Notes under the pieces: model-generated | Database searches by the model: none | The model's input: the letters and a program-made list of their open reading frames with translations, nothing else | What the model was told of the DNA's origin: nothing | Assembly (NCBI RefSeq): GCF_049445995.1 | Contig: NZ_JBMSDZ010000007.1 | Coordinates: 124,001 to 188,000, forward strand | Reading direction: 5' to 3' | DNA from: Dyella_A sp049445995 | GTDB lineage: Bacteria > Pseudomonadota > Gammaproteobacteria > Xanthomonadales > Rhodanobacteraceae | Length of the DNA stretch: 64,000 bases | Program-made: the position numbers and the translations under genes | Part shown: in pieces, positions 32,233 to 41,510 of the stretch | How positions within the stretch are numbered: the first letter of the stretch is position 1 | Layout of the letters: the number at the start of each line of letters is the position of its first letter

Positions 32233-34755
32233 TCAGAAAATGTCGTAGGCGTGCTGCTTGTCCTGCTCCTGCTGCTGGGCCGCCTGCTTGCGCAGCTTGT
32301 CCAGGTCTTCCACCTTGAACATTTCCGGCATGGTGTTGGTGTCGCCCGCCGGCGCGGGCAGGCCGGTGCTGCGGTCGATGATGAGCGTGCTGATGCCCGG
32401 CGGCATGGAGAGCATGTTCTCCGGCAATCCCTTCAGCGCGCTGCCCATGTACTCCATCCAGATCGGCAGCGCGGCCTGCGCGCCGAACTCGCCGACGCCG
32501 TTGGAGCGGCCGAGCGAGCTGAAATCGTCGAAGCCGACCCACACTGCCGTGGACAGGTCGCCATTGAAGCCGACGAACCATGCATCGCGATGGTCGTTGG
32601 TCGAGCCGGTCTTGCCGGCCAGGTCCTCGCGCCCCAGTGCGCGTGCCGCCGCGCCCGTGCCGCGCAGGATCACGTCCTTCATCAGCGAGGTCACCAGGTA
32701 GTCATTGCGGATGCCGATCACATGCGGAGCGAGCACCGGCGGCGCCTGGGCGTTGTCGTGGGTGTCGCTGGGCAGTATCGCATCGCCCACGACGGCCGCG
32801 CTGCCGCTGGCGGCCGGATCGGCGGCGGTGCTGGCGGCGGTTGCGCTTTCGGCCGGCGGCGGGCCGGGCGGACTGGTCTCGAGCAGGCGCTCCTGGCACG
32901 AGCGGCACGCCCGTGCCGGATTCGCCAGGTAAACCGGCTTGCCGTCGCGGTCGTCGATTTCGCGGATGAAATAGGGCTTCACCAGGTAGCCGCCGTTGGC
33001 GAACACCGCGTAGCCCCGTGCCATGCCCATGGGCGATACCGAGGCGGTGCCCAATGCCATCGACAGGTTGGGCGGCAGCGCATCGAGCGAGAAGCCGAAG
33101 CGGGTGGCGTACTCCCGCGCATAGCGCACGCCGATCGCGTCCAGCAGGCGCACGGACACCAGGTTCTTGGACTGCACCAGCGCCTCGCGCAGGCGGATCG
33201 GCCCGTCGAACTTGCCGTCGTCGTTGGACGGCGTCCACAGCCCGCCGGGCTTGGACGGGTCGGGCAGCGCCAGCGGCGCGTCGTTGACGATGGAGGCGGG
33301 CGTGAAGCCGCGATCGAACGCCGCCGAATAGATGTAGGGCTTGAAGCTCGATCCGGGCTGGCGGGCGGCCATCACGGCGCGATTGAACTTGCTCTGCGCA
33401 AAGCTGAAGCCGCCGACCAGCGCCTGGATGGCGCCGTCCTCGGGGTCCACCGAGGTGAGTGCCCCCTGCACCTTGGGTATCTGCGCCAGTTCCCATGCCC
33501 CCTTGTCGTTGCGCGACACGCGGATGATGTCGCCGCGCCTGAGCACGCTGTCCACGCGCCTGGGCGGTGCGCCCACGCGCGAATCGCTGATGAAGGGGCG
33601 TGCCCAGCCCACGGCGGCCAGGTCGAGCGTGGCGCTGTCATGGCTGGACAGGTACACCGTGGCCGCGGTCGGCGAGACGGCGGTGACCACGCCCGGCTGC
33701 AGGCCGGAGACGCTGCTGTAGCCGGCCAGCAGGTTGTCGAGGGCGGCGGTATCTGCGCCGCCGGGCAGGTCGGAGTGCGCCTCGGGGCCGCGCCAGCCGT
33801 GGCGGCGGTCGTAGGCCACCAGGCCATCGCGCAGCGCGTCGACGGCGGCAGTCTGCCGCGCACTCTGCAGCGTGGTCTTCACCACGTAGCCGTCGGTGAG
33901 TGCGTTGTTGCCCAGGCGGTCGAGCACCTGCCGGCGCACCATCTCGGCCAGATAGGGCGCATCGACCTCGATCGGCTGCTCGTGCGCGAAGGCGCCGTTG
34001 GGTTCCTTGATCGCCTGCGCGTACTCGGCCTTGCTGATGTAGCGGTGCTCGAGCATCTGCCCGAGCACCCAGTTGCGGCGGGCCAGCATGCGGGCCGGGT
34101 GATTGATCGGGTTGACCGCGGACGGCAGCTGGAAGGTCGATGCGATCGCGGCGCACTCGGCGATCGTCAGCTGGTCCAGCGTCTTGCCGTAGTAATACTC
34201 GGCGGCGGCGGCCACGCCGTAGGAACGGTGGCCCAGGAACATCTTGTTGAGGTAGAGGCCCAGAATCTGGTCCTTGGTCAGCTCGTTCTCCATGCGCACG
34301 GCAATGAAGATTTCGGTGAGCTTGCGCGAGTAGAGCTTCTCGGGGCTCAGGAAAAAGTTGCGCGCGACCTGCTGGGTGATGGTGGAACCGCCGGAGCCCT
34401 TGTCGCCGCCGGAGATGATCACGTGCCATGCCGCACGCGCGATGCCGTGCCAGTCGAAGCCCGGATGCGAGTAGAAATCGGCGTCCTCGGCCGACAACAC
34501 CGCGTGCTTGAGGCGGTCGGGCACCTTGCCGATGTCGACCGGGATGCGCCGGGTTTCGCCGAACGTGGCAATCAGCTTGCCGTCCGCGCTCTCCACCCGC
34601 AGCGGCACCTGCATGCGGTAGTCCTTCAGCTCGTCGACATTGGGCAGGCGGGGGGCGATCAGCCAGTAGGCGACGCCGATCGCGGCTACGCCGAGCAGCA
34701 GTCCCGAGAAGGCCAGGATCAGTGCCCAGCGGAGCAGACGCTTGAAAATTCGCAT
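32233..34755 (-). CDS. mrcA: Penicillin-binding protein 1A (class A PBP)
   Basis: An 840-residue bifunctional peptidoglycan glycosyltransferase/transpeptidase. N-terminal membrane anchor about 8-33. Glycosyltransferase motifs EDADFYSHPGFDWHGIARA, GGSTITQQVARNFFL and EIFIAVRMENELTKDQIL. Transpeptidase motifs PGSSFKP (SxxK), QSKNLVSVRL (SxN) and LAGKTGSTNDHRDAWFVGF (KTG). Between them lies an OB-like insert typical of PBP1a. It is divergent from pilMNOPQ, the conserved arrangement in gammaproteobacteria. The C-terminal tail is Gln-rich (KQAAQQQEQDKQ). Complete. Confidence 0.96.
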   Translation of the reverse strand: MRIFKRLLRWALILAFSGLLLGVAAIGVAYWLIAPRLPNVDELKDYRMQVPLRVESADGKLIATFGETRRIPVDIGKVPDRLKHAVLSAEDADFYSHPGFDWHGIARAAWHVIISGGDKGSGGSTITQQVARNFFLSPEKLYSRKLTEIFIAVRMENELTKDQILGLYLNKMFLGHRSYGVAAAAEYYYGKTLDQLTIAECAAIASTFQLPSAVNPINHPARMLARRNWVLGQMLEHRYISKAEYAQAIKEPNGAFAHEQPIEVDAPYLAEMVRRQVLDRLGNNALTDGYVVKTTLQSARQTAAVDALRDGLVAYDRRHGWRGPEAHSDLPGGADTAALDNLLAGYSSVSGLQPGVVTAVSPTAATVYLSSHDSATLDLAAVGWARPFISDSRVGAPPRRVDSVLRRGDIIRVSRNDKGAWELAQIPKVQGALTSVDPEDGAIQALVGGFSFAQSKFNRAVMAARQPGSSFKPYIYSAAFDRGFTPASIVNDAPLALPDPSKPGGLWTPSNDDGKFDGPIRLREALVQSKNLVSVRLLDAIGVRYAREYATRFGFSLDALPPNLSMALGTASVSPMGMARGYAVFANGGYLVKPYFIREIDDRDGKPVYLANPARACRSCQERLLETSPPGPPPAESATAASTAADPAASGSAAVVGDAILPSDTHDNAQAPPVLAPHVIGIRNDYLVTSLMKDVILRGTGAAARALGREDLAGKTGSTNDHRDAWFVGFNGDLSTAVWVGFDDFSSLGRSNGVGEFGAQAALPIWMEYMGSALKGLPENMLSMPPGISTLIIDRSTGLPAPAGDTNTMPEMFKVEDLDKLRKQAAQQQEQDKQHAYDIF

Positions 34756-34919
34756 GATGTGGAGGTAGCGAGACCTGAGTCAAAACGTGCCAGAGTATAG
34801 ATGTAGCACCATCGCCTGCAGGGTCCGGGGGGGCAGGGCGCAAAAAACAGGCCAGCGAGCCGAATGACCCAAATGTGTGTCCCATCACGCCACCGAGTCG
34901 AGAAAGTGGCCGTATACCG

Positions 34920-34948
34920 TTGCTATTACGTTAATTTTTGGATTTAAT
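34920..34948 (+). promoter_or_regulatory. Candidate sigma70 promoter for pilMNOPQ
   Basis: TTGCTA (34920-34925), a 17-nt spacer and TTTAAT (34943-34948) lie in an AT-rich island of the 248-bp mrcA-pilM gap, 55 bp before the pilM start. A sigma54-type site was looked for and the spacing did not fit. Confidence 0.5.
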
Positions 34949-35003
34949 GCCAGCGCACATCTGCCGGGAACCGGCTGGAGCGCCAGGGGAAGGGGGACAA
35001 ACC

Positions 35004-36062
35004 GTGGGTCTTTTTACACCCAAGAAGCCGCCGCTTATTGGTGTCGACATCAGTTCGACCGCCGTCAAGCTGCTGCAGCTCAGCCAGGTCGGCGGCCGCT
35101 ACCGCGTCGAGCATTACGCGGTCGAGCCACTGCCCCCCAATGCGGTTGTCGAGAAGAACATCGTCGAGGTCGAGGCGGTCGGTGAAGCGATCCGGCGCGC
35201 GCTGGCCCGCTCCGGCTCCAAGCTCAAGCACGCCTGCGCGGCGGTGGCCGGCTCCGCCGTGATCACCCGCGTGGTGCCGATGTCCAGCGAACTGTCCGAG
35301 GACGATCTCGAAGGGCAGATCCAGGTCGAGGCCAACCAGTACATTCCCTACCCGATCGACGAGGTCAGCCTCGACTTCGAGGTGATGGGCCCGGTGCGCG
35401 ACAACCCGGACATGAACAACATCCTGCTCGCCGCCTCGCGCACCGAGAACGTGGACATGCGTGTGGCGGCCCTCGATCTGGGCGGCCTTGCCGCCAGGGT
35501 GATCGATGTGGAGGCGTTTGCACTGGAGAACGCCTTCGCCATGCTGGCCGACCAGCTCAACGTCGGCCGCGATGCGCTGGTCGCCGTGGTCGACATCGGC
35601 GCGACCATGACCACCCTCTCGGTGCTGCGCAACCAGCGCACCATCTATTCGCGCGAGCAGGTGTTCGGCGGCAAGCAGCTCACCGACGAAATCATGCGCC
35701 GCTACGGCCTCTCCTACGAGGAAGCCGGCCGCGCCAAGCGCAAGGGCGGGCTGCCCGAGTCCTACGAGACCGAGGCGCTGGAGCCGTTCAAGGAATCGCT
35801 GACCCAGCAGATCAGCCGCCTGCTGCAGTTCTTCTTCGCCGGCAGCGAATACAGCAAGGTGGATCAGGTCGTGCTCGCCGGCGGCTGTGCCTCGATCGAA
35901 GGTCTGGCGCCGATGCTCGAGGAGCAACTGGGCATCCCCTGCGTGGTGGCCAATCCGCTGGCGCGCATGTCGCTGTCCTCGCGCGTGCAGGCGCAGGCGC
36001 TGGCCCAGGACGCGCCGGCGCTGATGATTGCGGTCGGCCTTGCGCTCAGGAGCTTCGACTGA
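35004..36062 (+). CDS. pilM: Type IV pilus assembly protein PilM
   Basis: A 352-residue actin-like ATPase of the inner-membrane alignment subcomplex. The start is GTG 35004 after AGGGGGA, giving M-G-L-F-T-P-K-K-P-P-L; a longer frame from 34938 crosses the promoter. Actin-fold motifs: LIGVDISSTAVKLLQLSQ (phosphate 1), VVDIGATMTTLSVLRNQ (phosphate 2) and VVLAGGCASIEGLAPMLEE (adenosine). It binds the N-terminal tail of PilN. First gene of pilMNOPQ; the stop overlaps the pilN ATG by one base. Confidence 0.96.
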   Translation: MGLFTPKKPPLIGVDISSTAVKLLQLSQVGGRYRVEHYAVEPLPPNAVVEKNIVEVEAVGEAIRRALARSGSKLKHACAAVAGSAVITRVVPMSSELSEDDLEGQIQVEANQYIPYPIDEVSLDFEVMGPVRDNPDMNNILLAASRTENVDMRVAALDLGGLAARVIDVEAFALENAFAMLADQLNVGRDALVAVVDIGATMTTLSVLRNQRTIYSREQVFGGKQLTDEIMRRYGLSYEEAGRAKRKGGLPESYETEALEPFKESLTQQISRLLQFFFAGSEYSKVDQVVLAGGCASIEGLAPMLEEQLGIPCVVANPLARMSLSSRVQAQALAQDAPALMIAVGLALRSFD

Positions 36063-36703
36063 TGGCACATATCAACCTCCTTCCGTGGCGTGCCGAGCGC
36101 CGCAAGCAGCGAGAGCGTGAATTCTTCATGCAACTGGGCGCGGCGGCGGCTGCCGCGGTGCTCTGCGTGCTGCTCTGGGGCTGGTGGATGGGCCTGCGCA
36201 TCGACAACCAGAACGAGCGCAACGCCTACCTGCAGACCGAGATCAAGCAGCTCGACGAGAAGATCGCCAAGATCAAGGATCTGGAAAAGGTGCGCGACCG
36301 CCTGCTGGCGCGCAAGCGGATCATCGAACAGTTGCAGGCCAACCGCTCGCAGATGGTCCATCTGTTCGACGAGCTGGTGAAAACCATCCCGGCCAGCGCG
36401 CGCCTCACCGGCCTCAAGCAGAGCGGCGACTCGATGTCGCTCGACGGCGTGGCCCAGTCCAACGCAAGCGTCGCCGAATACATGCGCAACATCGAGTCGT
36501 CGCCGTGGATGGGGCATGCCGACCTGCGCAAGACGGAGAATCTCCACAAGGACGAGCGCATGCCCTACACCTTCGCGCTCAACGTCTCGCTTAGCCGTCC
36601 CAAGGAGGATGCCCAGACCGGCAACGTCATGAGCGCGCCGGGCGCGGGCAAGGCGCCCGCCGCCACTGCGGCGAATCCGGCGAACGGAGGGGCCAAGCCG
36701 TGA
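36062..36703 (+). CDS. pilN: Type IV pilus assembly protein PilN
   Basis: A 213-residue bitopic inner-membrane protein. Its N-terminus contains INLLPWRAERRKQRE, the PilM-docking peptide. One transmembrane helix (about 23-41) and a coiled coil (NAYLQTEIKQLDEKIAKIK) precede the ferredoxin-like periplasmic domain. A Pro/Ala-rich C-terminal extension (after SRPKEDAQTGN) is low complexity. TGATG coupling with pilM and a GTGA overlap with pilO show tight translational coupling. Confidence 0.95.
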   Translation: MAHINLLPWRAERRKQREREFFMQLGAAAAAAVLCVLLWGWWMGLRIDNQNERNAYLQTEIKQLDEKIAKIKDLEKVRDRLLARKRIIEQLQANRSQMVHLFDELVKTIPASARLTGLKQSGDSMSLDGVAQSNASVAEYMRNIESSPWMGHADLRKTENLHKDERMPYTFALNVSLSRPKEDAQTGNVMSAPGAGKAPAATAANPANGGAKP

Positions 36704-37350
36704 AATTTCTCGACGACCTGCGCAGCCTCGACCGCAACAACATCGGTGGCTGGCCCCAGTCCATCAAGATCTTCTTCACGGCGCTGCTGTTCGCCGTGAT
36801 CGGATTCCTCGGCTGGTACCTGCACATCAGCGACCAGCAGGATTCGCTGCAGACGCTCGCCGGCAAGGAAGGACAACTCAAGCAGGAGTTCGCGCAGAAG
36901 CAGGCCAAGGCGGTCAACCTCGACGCCCTGCAGCGGCAGCTCGACGAGATGCAGGACATGCTGCGCCAGCTGCTGCGCCAGCTGCCGGGCAAGACCGAAA
37001 TGCCCGAGCTGCTGGTGGACATTTCGCAGACCGCCCTGTCGGCAGGCCTCGAAGTGGACCTGTTCCAGCCGGGCGCCGAGACGCCCAGGGACTTCTACGC
37101 CGAGGAGCCGATCTCGCTGCGCATGACCGGCACCTACCACCAGTTCGGTACCTTCATCAGCGGCGTCGCCTCGCTGCCGCGTGTGGTGATCCTCACGCTG
37201 CACGACGTGTCGCTCACGCCGAAGCAGGGCTCCACCAGCGGTCAGCTGGTCCTGCAGGGCACCGTCAAGACCTACCGTTACCTTGACGACGACGAGACGT
37301 CCGATGGCAGGGCGGCCGGGGCGAAGGGCAGCAAGAGGGGGCGGAAATGA
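36700..37350 (+). CDS. pilO: Type IV pilus assembly protein PilO
   Basis: A 216-residue protein, GTG start in the 4-bp overlap with pilN. A cytoplasmic tail (VKFLDDLRSLDRNNIGGWP), one membrane helix (about 22-42), a coiled coil (LKQEFAQKQAKAVNLDALQ) and a C-terminal ferredoxin-like domain (YHQFGTFISGVASLPRVVI). It forms heterodimers with PilN that line up PilM with PilP. The basic C-terminus (GSKRGRK) is normal for xanthomonads. Confidence 0.95.
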   Translation: MKFLDDLRSLDRNNIGGWPQSIKIFFTALLFAVIGFLGWYLHISDQQDSLQTLAGKEGQLKQEFAQKQAKAVNLDALQRQLDEMQDMLRQLLRQLPGKTEMPELLVDISQTALSAGLEVDLFQPGAETPRDFYAEEPISLRMTGTYHQFGTFISGVASLPRVVILTLHDVSLTPKQGSTSGQLVLQGTVKTYRYLDDDETSDGRAAGAKGSKRGRK

Positions 37351-37898
37351 GCCGGTCTTTCGCCATCAGGCATAACCGTGTGCTGCGCGCGGCAGCGCTG
37401 TGTGGCGCGCTGATCGCGCTCGCGGGTTGCACGCGGGGCATGTCCGACCTGCGCGACTGGGTCGCCAGGGAAAAGCTCAAGAAGGGCGCGCCGATCGATC
37501 CGCTGCCGGTCATCCGCACCTTCGAGACCTTCGAGTACAGCGACCAGGGCGACCGCGATCCGTTCAGTCCCAGCTCGGCCGAAACCCAGCCGGCCGCCAC
37601 GTCGGCCACGGCGACGGGGCCGCGTCCGGACGAGAACCGCGTCAAGCAGCCGCTGGAGATGTTTGCCCTGGACAGCCTCAAGATGGTCGGCACGGTGGGC
37701 GCCGGTGCGAAAACCGAGGCGCTGATCAAGGATCCGGGCGGCGTCATCCATCGCGTGCACAAGAACGAATACATGGGCCAGAACTACGGCCGTATCACCG
37801 CGGTCAGCGACGATCACGTCGATCTCGTGGAACTCATCTCCAACGGTAATGGTGGCTGGATGGAGCGTCCGGCCAGCATCGCGCTCGGCGAGAAATAG
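37347..37898 (+). CDS. pilP: Type IV pilus assembly lipoprotein PilP
   Basis: A 183-residue inner-membrane lipoprotein with lipobox LIALAGC (Cys28). A disordered linker leads to the beta-sandwich domain: YSDQGDRDPFSPSS, then LEMFALDSLKMVGTVG and AYVLVKDP-type positions reading ALIKDPGGVIHRVHKNEYMG. It connects the PilN/PilO periplasmic domains to the N0 domain of PilQ. It starts inside the pilO stop (ATGA). Confidence 0.95.
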   Translation: MSRSFAIRHNRVLRAAALCGALIALAGCTRGMSDLRDWVAREKLKKGAPIDPLPVIRTFETFEYSDQGDRDPFSPSSAETQPAATSATATGPRPDENRVKQPLEMFALDSLKMVGTVGAGAKTEALIKDPGGVIHRVHKNEYMGQNYGRITAVSDDHVDLVELISNGNGGWMERPASIALGEK

Positions 37899-37918
37899 GA
37901 AACACAGGGGCTGATGCA

Positions 37919-40123
37919 ATGAGCAACCAAACCAAACCTGTTCAGGGCCGAATCATGCGCCACGCAAGCCGTTACCTGGCGATGACCCTGCTGATGGCGG
38001 GCGCCTTCTGGGCGCAGTCCGTCGCGGCCGCCGCCGCCACCCTGAAGGACATCAGCTACGACGTGCTGCCCGGTGGCCGCGTCGAACTGCACATGAATTT
38101 CGCCCAGGGCCAGGTGCCTCAGCCGAGCATCTTCACGACGCAGACGCCGCCACGCATCGCGGTGGATTTCGCCGACACCGACAATGCGGCGCCCCGCCAT
38201 CTCGACATCGGCAAGGGTTCGACCTCCGGGGTGTCGGCGGTATCCGCCGGCGGGCGCACCCGCGTCGTGGTCGAGCTGATGCGTCAATCCAGCTACACCA
38301 CGCGCGTGGCCGGCAACAGCCTCGTGCTGACGGTCAACAACGGCAGTGCCGCCCAGACCACCACCACCGCCGCGACGATCGATCCGTCCAAGCGCCTGCC
38401 GTCTGCAAGCAGCGGTCCGGCGGTGTCGAACGTCGATTTCCGCCGCGGTCCGAAGGGCGAGGGTCGGGTGCTGGTCAATTTCAGCGGCCCCGGCGCATCG
38501 GCCAACATACGCACGGAAGGCGACAAGGTAATCGTCGATCTGGAGCACGTGAACCTTCCGGCCAGCCAGGCGCAGCGACTGGATGTGGCGGATTTCGCCA
38601 CGCCGGTGCAGTCCATCGCGACGCGCGCCAGCGGCACGGGTGCGCAGATGGAAATCAGCACCAGCGGCAGCGTCGAGACGTCGTCCTACCAGTCCGGCGA
38701 CCAGTACGTCGTCGAGATCGCGCCGAAGAAAAAGAATGTCGCCACCGACCAGCTCGCGAAAGGGCAGGAGCCGGTCTACACCGGCAGCCGGGTCACCTTC
38801 AATTTCCAGGATATTCCGGTGCGCTCGGCCCTGCAGTTGCTGGCGGACATCTCCGGCCTCAACCTGGTTGCTTCCGACTCGGTGGGCGGCAGCGTCACGC
38901 TTCGCCTCGTCAACGTGCCGTGGGATCAGGCGCTCGATGTCGTCCTGCGCGCCAAGGGCCTGGACAAGCGGCGCAGCGGCAACGTGGTGTGGATCGCTCC
39001 GCAGGCCGAGCTGGCCAAGTACGAACAGGATCTGGCCGATGCCCGGATCAAGGCCGAGGACAACGCCGAGCTGATCACCGACTACGTGCCGATCAGCTAC
39101 GGCAAGGCGTCCGACATCGCCAAGTTGCTCACCACCGAGAGCAAGCAGAGCTCCGGCGGCGGAACGGGTGCGAATACGAGCCGCGGGTTCCTCTCTCCTC
39201 GCGGCAGCGTGTCCTACGACGAGCGCACCAACACCCTGTTGCTGCACGACAGTCCCGACAACATCCGCGAGCTGCGCAAGCTCATCGCCGTGCTGGACAA
39301 GCCGGTGCAGCAGGTGCTGATCGAGTCGCGCATCGTGGTGGCAACGGACCAGTTCACCCGCGAGCTCGGCGCCAAGTTCGGCGTGCAGGGACGTTCCAAC
39401 AACACCCAGTTCCAGAACGCGGCAACTGCCACGCCCAGCCTGCAGAGTGGCATTGGCGGCGGCAACGTGGTCTCGATCGGCGGCAATGACCAAGGCAACG
39501 GCACGGCGAGCGGATTGAACGTCAATCTACCCGCCGGCACGCCGGCCGGCAGCATTGGCCTTGCCATCCTCGGCGCCAACTACGCCCTCGATCTCGAGCT
39601 CTCCGCGGCGCAGACCGAGGGGCGGGGCGAGGTCATCTCCAGCCCCCGCGTGATCACCGCCAACCAGCAGGAGGCCGTGATCCGCCAGGGCCAGCAGATC
39701 GGCTATGTGACTTACCAGAACAGCGCCACCGGCGCCGCCGGCAGCGGCACGGCCACGGTGCAGTTCAAGGACGCGGTGCTGGAGCTCAAGGTGACTCCGA
39801 CCATTACCGCGGACAACCGGGTCTACCTCAAGATCAACGTCAAGAAGGATGCCCTGGCCAAGTTCATCGATGCGCCCGGCAGCGGCCAGGTGCCGCAGAT
39901 CGATACGCGCGAGCTCAATACCTCCGTCCTGGTCGACAACGGTCAGACGGTCGTGCTCGGCGGCATCTACGAGGTCACCAAGCAGAACTCCATCACCAAA
40001 GTGCCGGGCCTGGGCGACATTCCCGGCCTGGGCGTGCTGTTCCGCAAGACCTCGCGGCAGAACGACAAGGCCGAGCTGCTGATCTTCGTGACGCCGCGCA
40101 TCCTCAGCGAAACGCTGCAGTAG
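37919..40123 (+). CDS. pilQ: Type IV pilus secretin PilQ
   Basis: A 734-residue outer-membrane secretin. The signal sequence (RYLAMTLLMAGAFWAQSVAAA) is cleaved near residue 37; M13 at 37955 is an alternative start. Two AMIN domains (about 40-130 and 160-260) for peptidoglycan binding, an STN/N0 domain (VTFNFQDIPVRSALQLLADI), an N1 domain (ELITDYVPISYGKASDIAKL), and the secretin core (QVLIESRIVVATDQF, VISSPRVITANQQEAVIRQG, VVLGGIYEVTKQNSITKVPG, ending FVTPRIL). The multimer forms the pore for the pilus. Last gene of the operon. Confidence 0.96.
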   Translation: MSNQTKPVQGRIMRHASRYLAMTLLMAGAFWAQSVAAAAATLKDISYDVLPGGRVELHMNFAQGQVPQPSIFTTQTPPRIAVDFADTDNAAPRHLDIGKGSTSGVSAVSAGGRTRVVVELMRQSSYTTRVAGNSLVLTVNNGSAAQTTTTAATIDPSKRLPSASSGPAVSNVDFRRGPKGEGRVLVNFSGPGASANIRTEGDKVIVDLEHVNLPASQAQRLDVADFATPVQSIATRASGTGAQMEISTSGSVETSSYQSGDQYVVEIAPKKKNVATDQLAKGQEPVYTGSRVTFNFQDIPVRSALQLLADISGLNLVASDSVGGSVTLRLVNVPWDQALDVVLRAKGLDKRRSGNVVWIAPQAELAKYEQDLADARIKAEDNAELITDYVPISYGKASDIAKLLTTESKQSSGGGTGANTSRGFLSPRGSVSYDERTNTLLLHDSPDNIRELRKLIAVLDKPVQQVLIESRIVVATDQFTRELGAKFGVQGRSNNTQFQNAATATPSLQSGIGGGNVVSIGGNDQGNGTASGLNVNLPAGTPAGSIGLAILGANYALDLELSAAQTEGRGEVISSPRVITANQQEAVIRQGQQIGYVTYQNSATGAAGSGTATVQFKDAVLELKVTPTITADNRVYLKINVKKDALAKFIDAPGSGQVPQIDTRELNTSVLVDNGQTVVLGGIYEVTKQNSITKVPGLGDIPGLGVLFRKTSRQNDKAELLIFVTPRILSETLQ

Positions 40124-40148
40124 CCGTCTGACGGCAAACGGACCGGAC

Positions 40149-40180
40149 TGGAGAAGGGCGGCTGATGCCGCCCTTCTCCA
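40149..40180 (+). terminator. Perfect 14-bp hairpin after pilQ
   Basis: TGGAGAAGGGCGGC pairs base for base with GCCGCCCTTCTCCA around TGAT, 26 nt after the pilQ stop. No U-tract follows, so it may act by Rho, by mRNA stabilisation, or be the boundary of the transposon remnant next to it. Confidence 0.6.
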
Positions 40181-40182
40181 GC

Positions 40183-40413
40183 TACCTGCCGATCCAGCAC
40201 AAGAACGGCATCTCGGCGCTGGCGCGGCGGCCATTGGGCATGTCGTACCACACGGCGTGGCTGCTCAAACGCAAATTGGCGCAGGCCATGGTCGAGCGCA
40301 GCAGCGAGCAGGTGCTGGGCGGCATCGTGCGGATGGACGATGCGTACGGGACGGCGAACGCCACGGCGCGGACGCCGCCGCGGCGTTGTCGGCTCGCAAC
40401 CCTGGATGCGTGA
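40183..40413 (+). pseudogene. IS1595-family transposase remnant
   Basis: The frame reads YLPIQHKNGISALARRPLG, then MSYHTAWLLKRKLAQAMVER and GGIVRMDDAYG. This matches the central part of IS1595/ISXo5-type transposases, including the first catalytic Asp in DDAY. The N-terminal zinc-ribbon part and everything after DDAY (the LGGE continuation, second Asp, H/N and Glu) are missing; the sequence then turns into Arg/Pro/Ala-rich nonsense and stops. It is a decayed fragment between pilQ and moxR. No terminal inverted repeats or target duplication could be recognised. Confidence 0.82.
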
Positions 40414-40511
40414 TGTGGGCCTCGTCCATGACGAGCGGGCCAAGTGCAGCGTCGGACTAAACTTCCATGATGGAGCGTGGTCCCACGCCTGCTTCGAACA
40501 TGGAAACCCGC

Positions 40512-41510
40512 ATGACCGACACATCGTCAGATACCCTTGCCCATCCCCTGCAGCCGGCCTTCGCGCAGCTGCGCGAGGACCTCCAGCGGGCCATCATCGG
40601 CCAGCCGCGCCTGATCGACTGCCTGCTGATCGCCCTGCTGGCCGATGGCCATCTGCTGGTGGAAGGGGCGCCGGGACTGGCCAAGACCACCGCGGTGAAG
40701 GCGCTGGCGGCGTGCATCGACGCGGATTTCCACCGCGTGCAGTTCACCCCGGACCTGCTGCCGGCCGACCTCACCGGCACCGACGTGTTCCGTCCGCAGA
40801 GCGGCAGCTTCGAATTCGAGCGCGGCCCGCTGTTCCACAACATCGTGCTGGCCGACGAGATCAACCGCGCGCCGGCGAAGGTGCAGTCGGCCCTGCTCGA
40901 GGCGATGGCCGAGCGGCAGATCACCGTGGGACGCAGCACCTGGCGACTGCCCGAGCTGTTCCTGGTGATGGCCACGCAGAATCCGATCGAGCAGGAAGGC
41001 ACCTTCGCCTTGCCGGAGGCCCAGCTCGACCGCTTCGTGATGCACGTCACCATCGGCTATCCGGATGCCGCCTCGGAGCTGGCCATTCTCAGGCTGGCCC
41101 GCGCGCAGGCGAGCCGCCACGCCCAGCCGCACGCGGCTCCTCGCGCGCGGCTGACGCCCGCCGACGTGATGCAGGCGCGCGAGGCCGCGCTTCAGGTGTA
41201 CATGGCGCCGGCACTGGAGGAATACCTCACGCAGCTGGTGCTGGCCACGCGCGACGCCGGTCGCTACGGTCCCGAGCTCAAGCGCTGGATCGCCTGGGGC
41301 GGCAGTCCGCGCGCCACCATCGCGCTGGACCGCTGCGCGCGCGCGCATGCCTGGCTGAGTGGACGCGACTACGCGCTGCCGGAGGACGTCCACGCGGTGG
41401 TGCACGAAGTGCTTCGCCACCGCGTGCTGCTGAGCTACGAGGCGGAAGCCGAGGGCGTGCGCCCGGATCAGGTCATCGATCGCCTGCTGGACCTCGTGCC
41501 ATTGCCGTGA
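40512..41510 (+). CDS. MoxR family AAA+ ATPase
   Basis: A 332-residue AAA+ chaperone-like ATPase. Walker A GAPGLAKTTAVKAL, Walker B VLADEINRAPAKVQSALLEAM, sensor 1 VMATQNPIEQEGTFALPEAQ, and the C-terminal lid with DRCARAHAWLSGRDYALPED. Starts at 40467 and 40500 are in frame; 40512 (MTDTSSDTL) is chosen by family length, no strong RBS is seen. MoxR ATPases work with von Willebrand A proteins to mature or activate partners, and six co-directional genes including two VWA proteins follow. The stop overlaps the next gene (GTGA). Confidence 0.93.
   Translation: MTDTSSDTLAHPLQPAFAQLREDLQRAIIGQPRLIDCLLIALLADGHLLVEGAPGLAKTTAVKALAACIDADFHRVQFTPDLLPADLTGTDVFRPQSGSFEFERGPLFHNIVLADEINRAPAKVQSALLEAMAERQITVGRSTWRLPELFLVMATQNPIEQEGTFALPEAQLDRFVMHVTIGYPDAASELAILRLARAQASRHAQPHAAPRARLTPADVMQAREAALQVYMAPALEEYLTQLVLATRDAGRYGPELKRWIAWGGSPRATIALDRCARAHAWLSGRDYALPEDVHAVVHEVLRHRVLLSYEAEAEGVRPDQVIDRLLDLVPLP

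Noticed and set aside
34911..34928. Possible sigma54 promoter before pilM (TGGCCG...TTGCT)
   Set aside because: The GG to GC spacing is 12 nt instead of the required 10, so it cannot be a functional -24/-12 pair.
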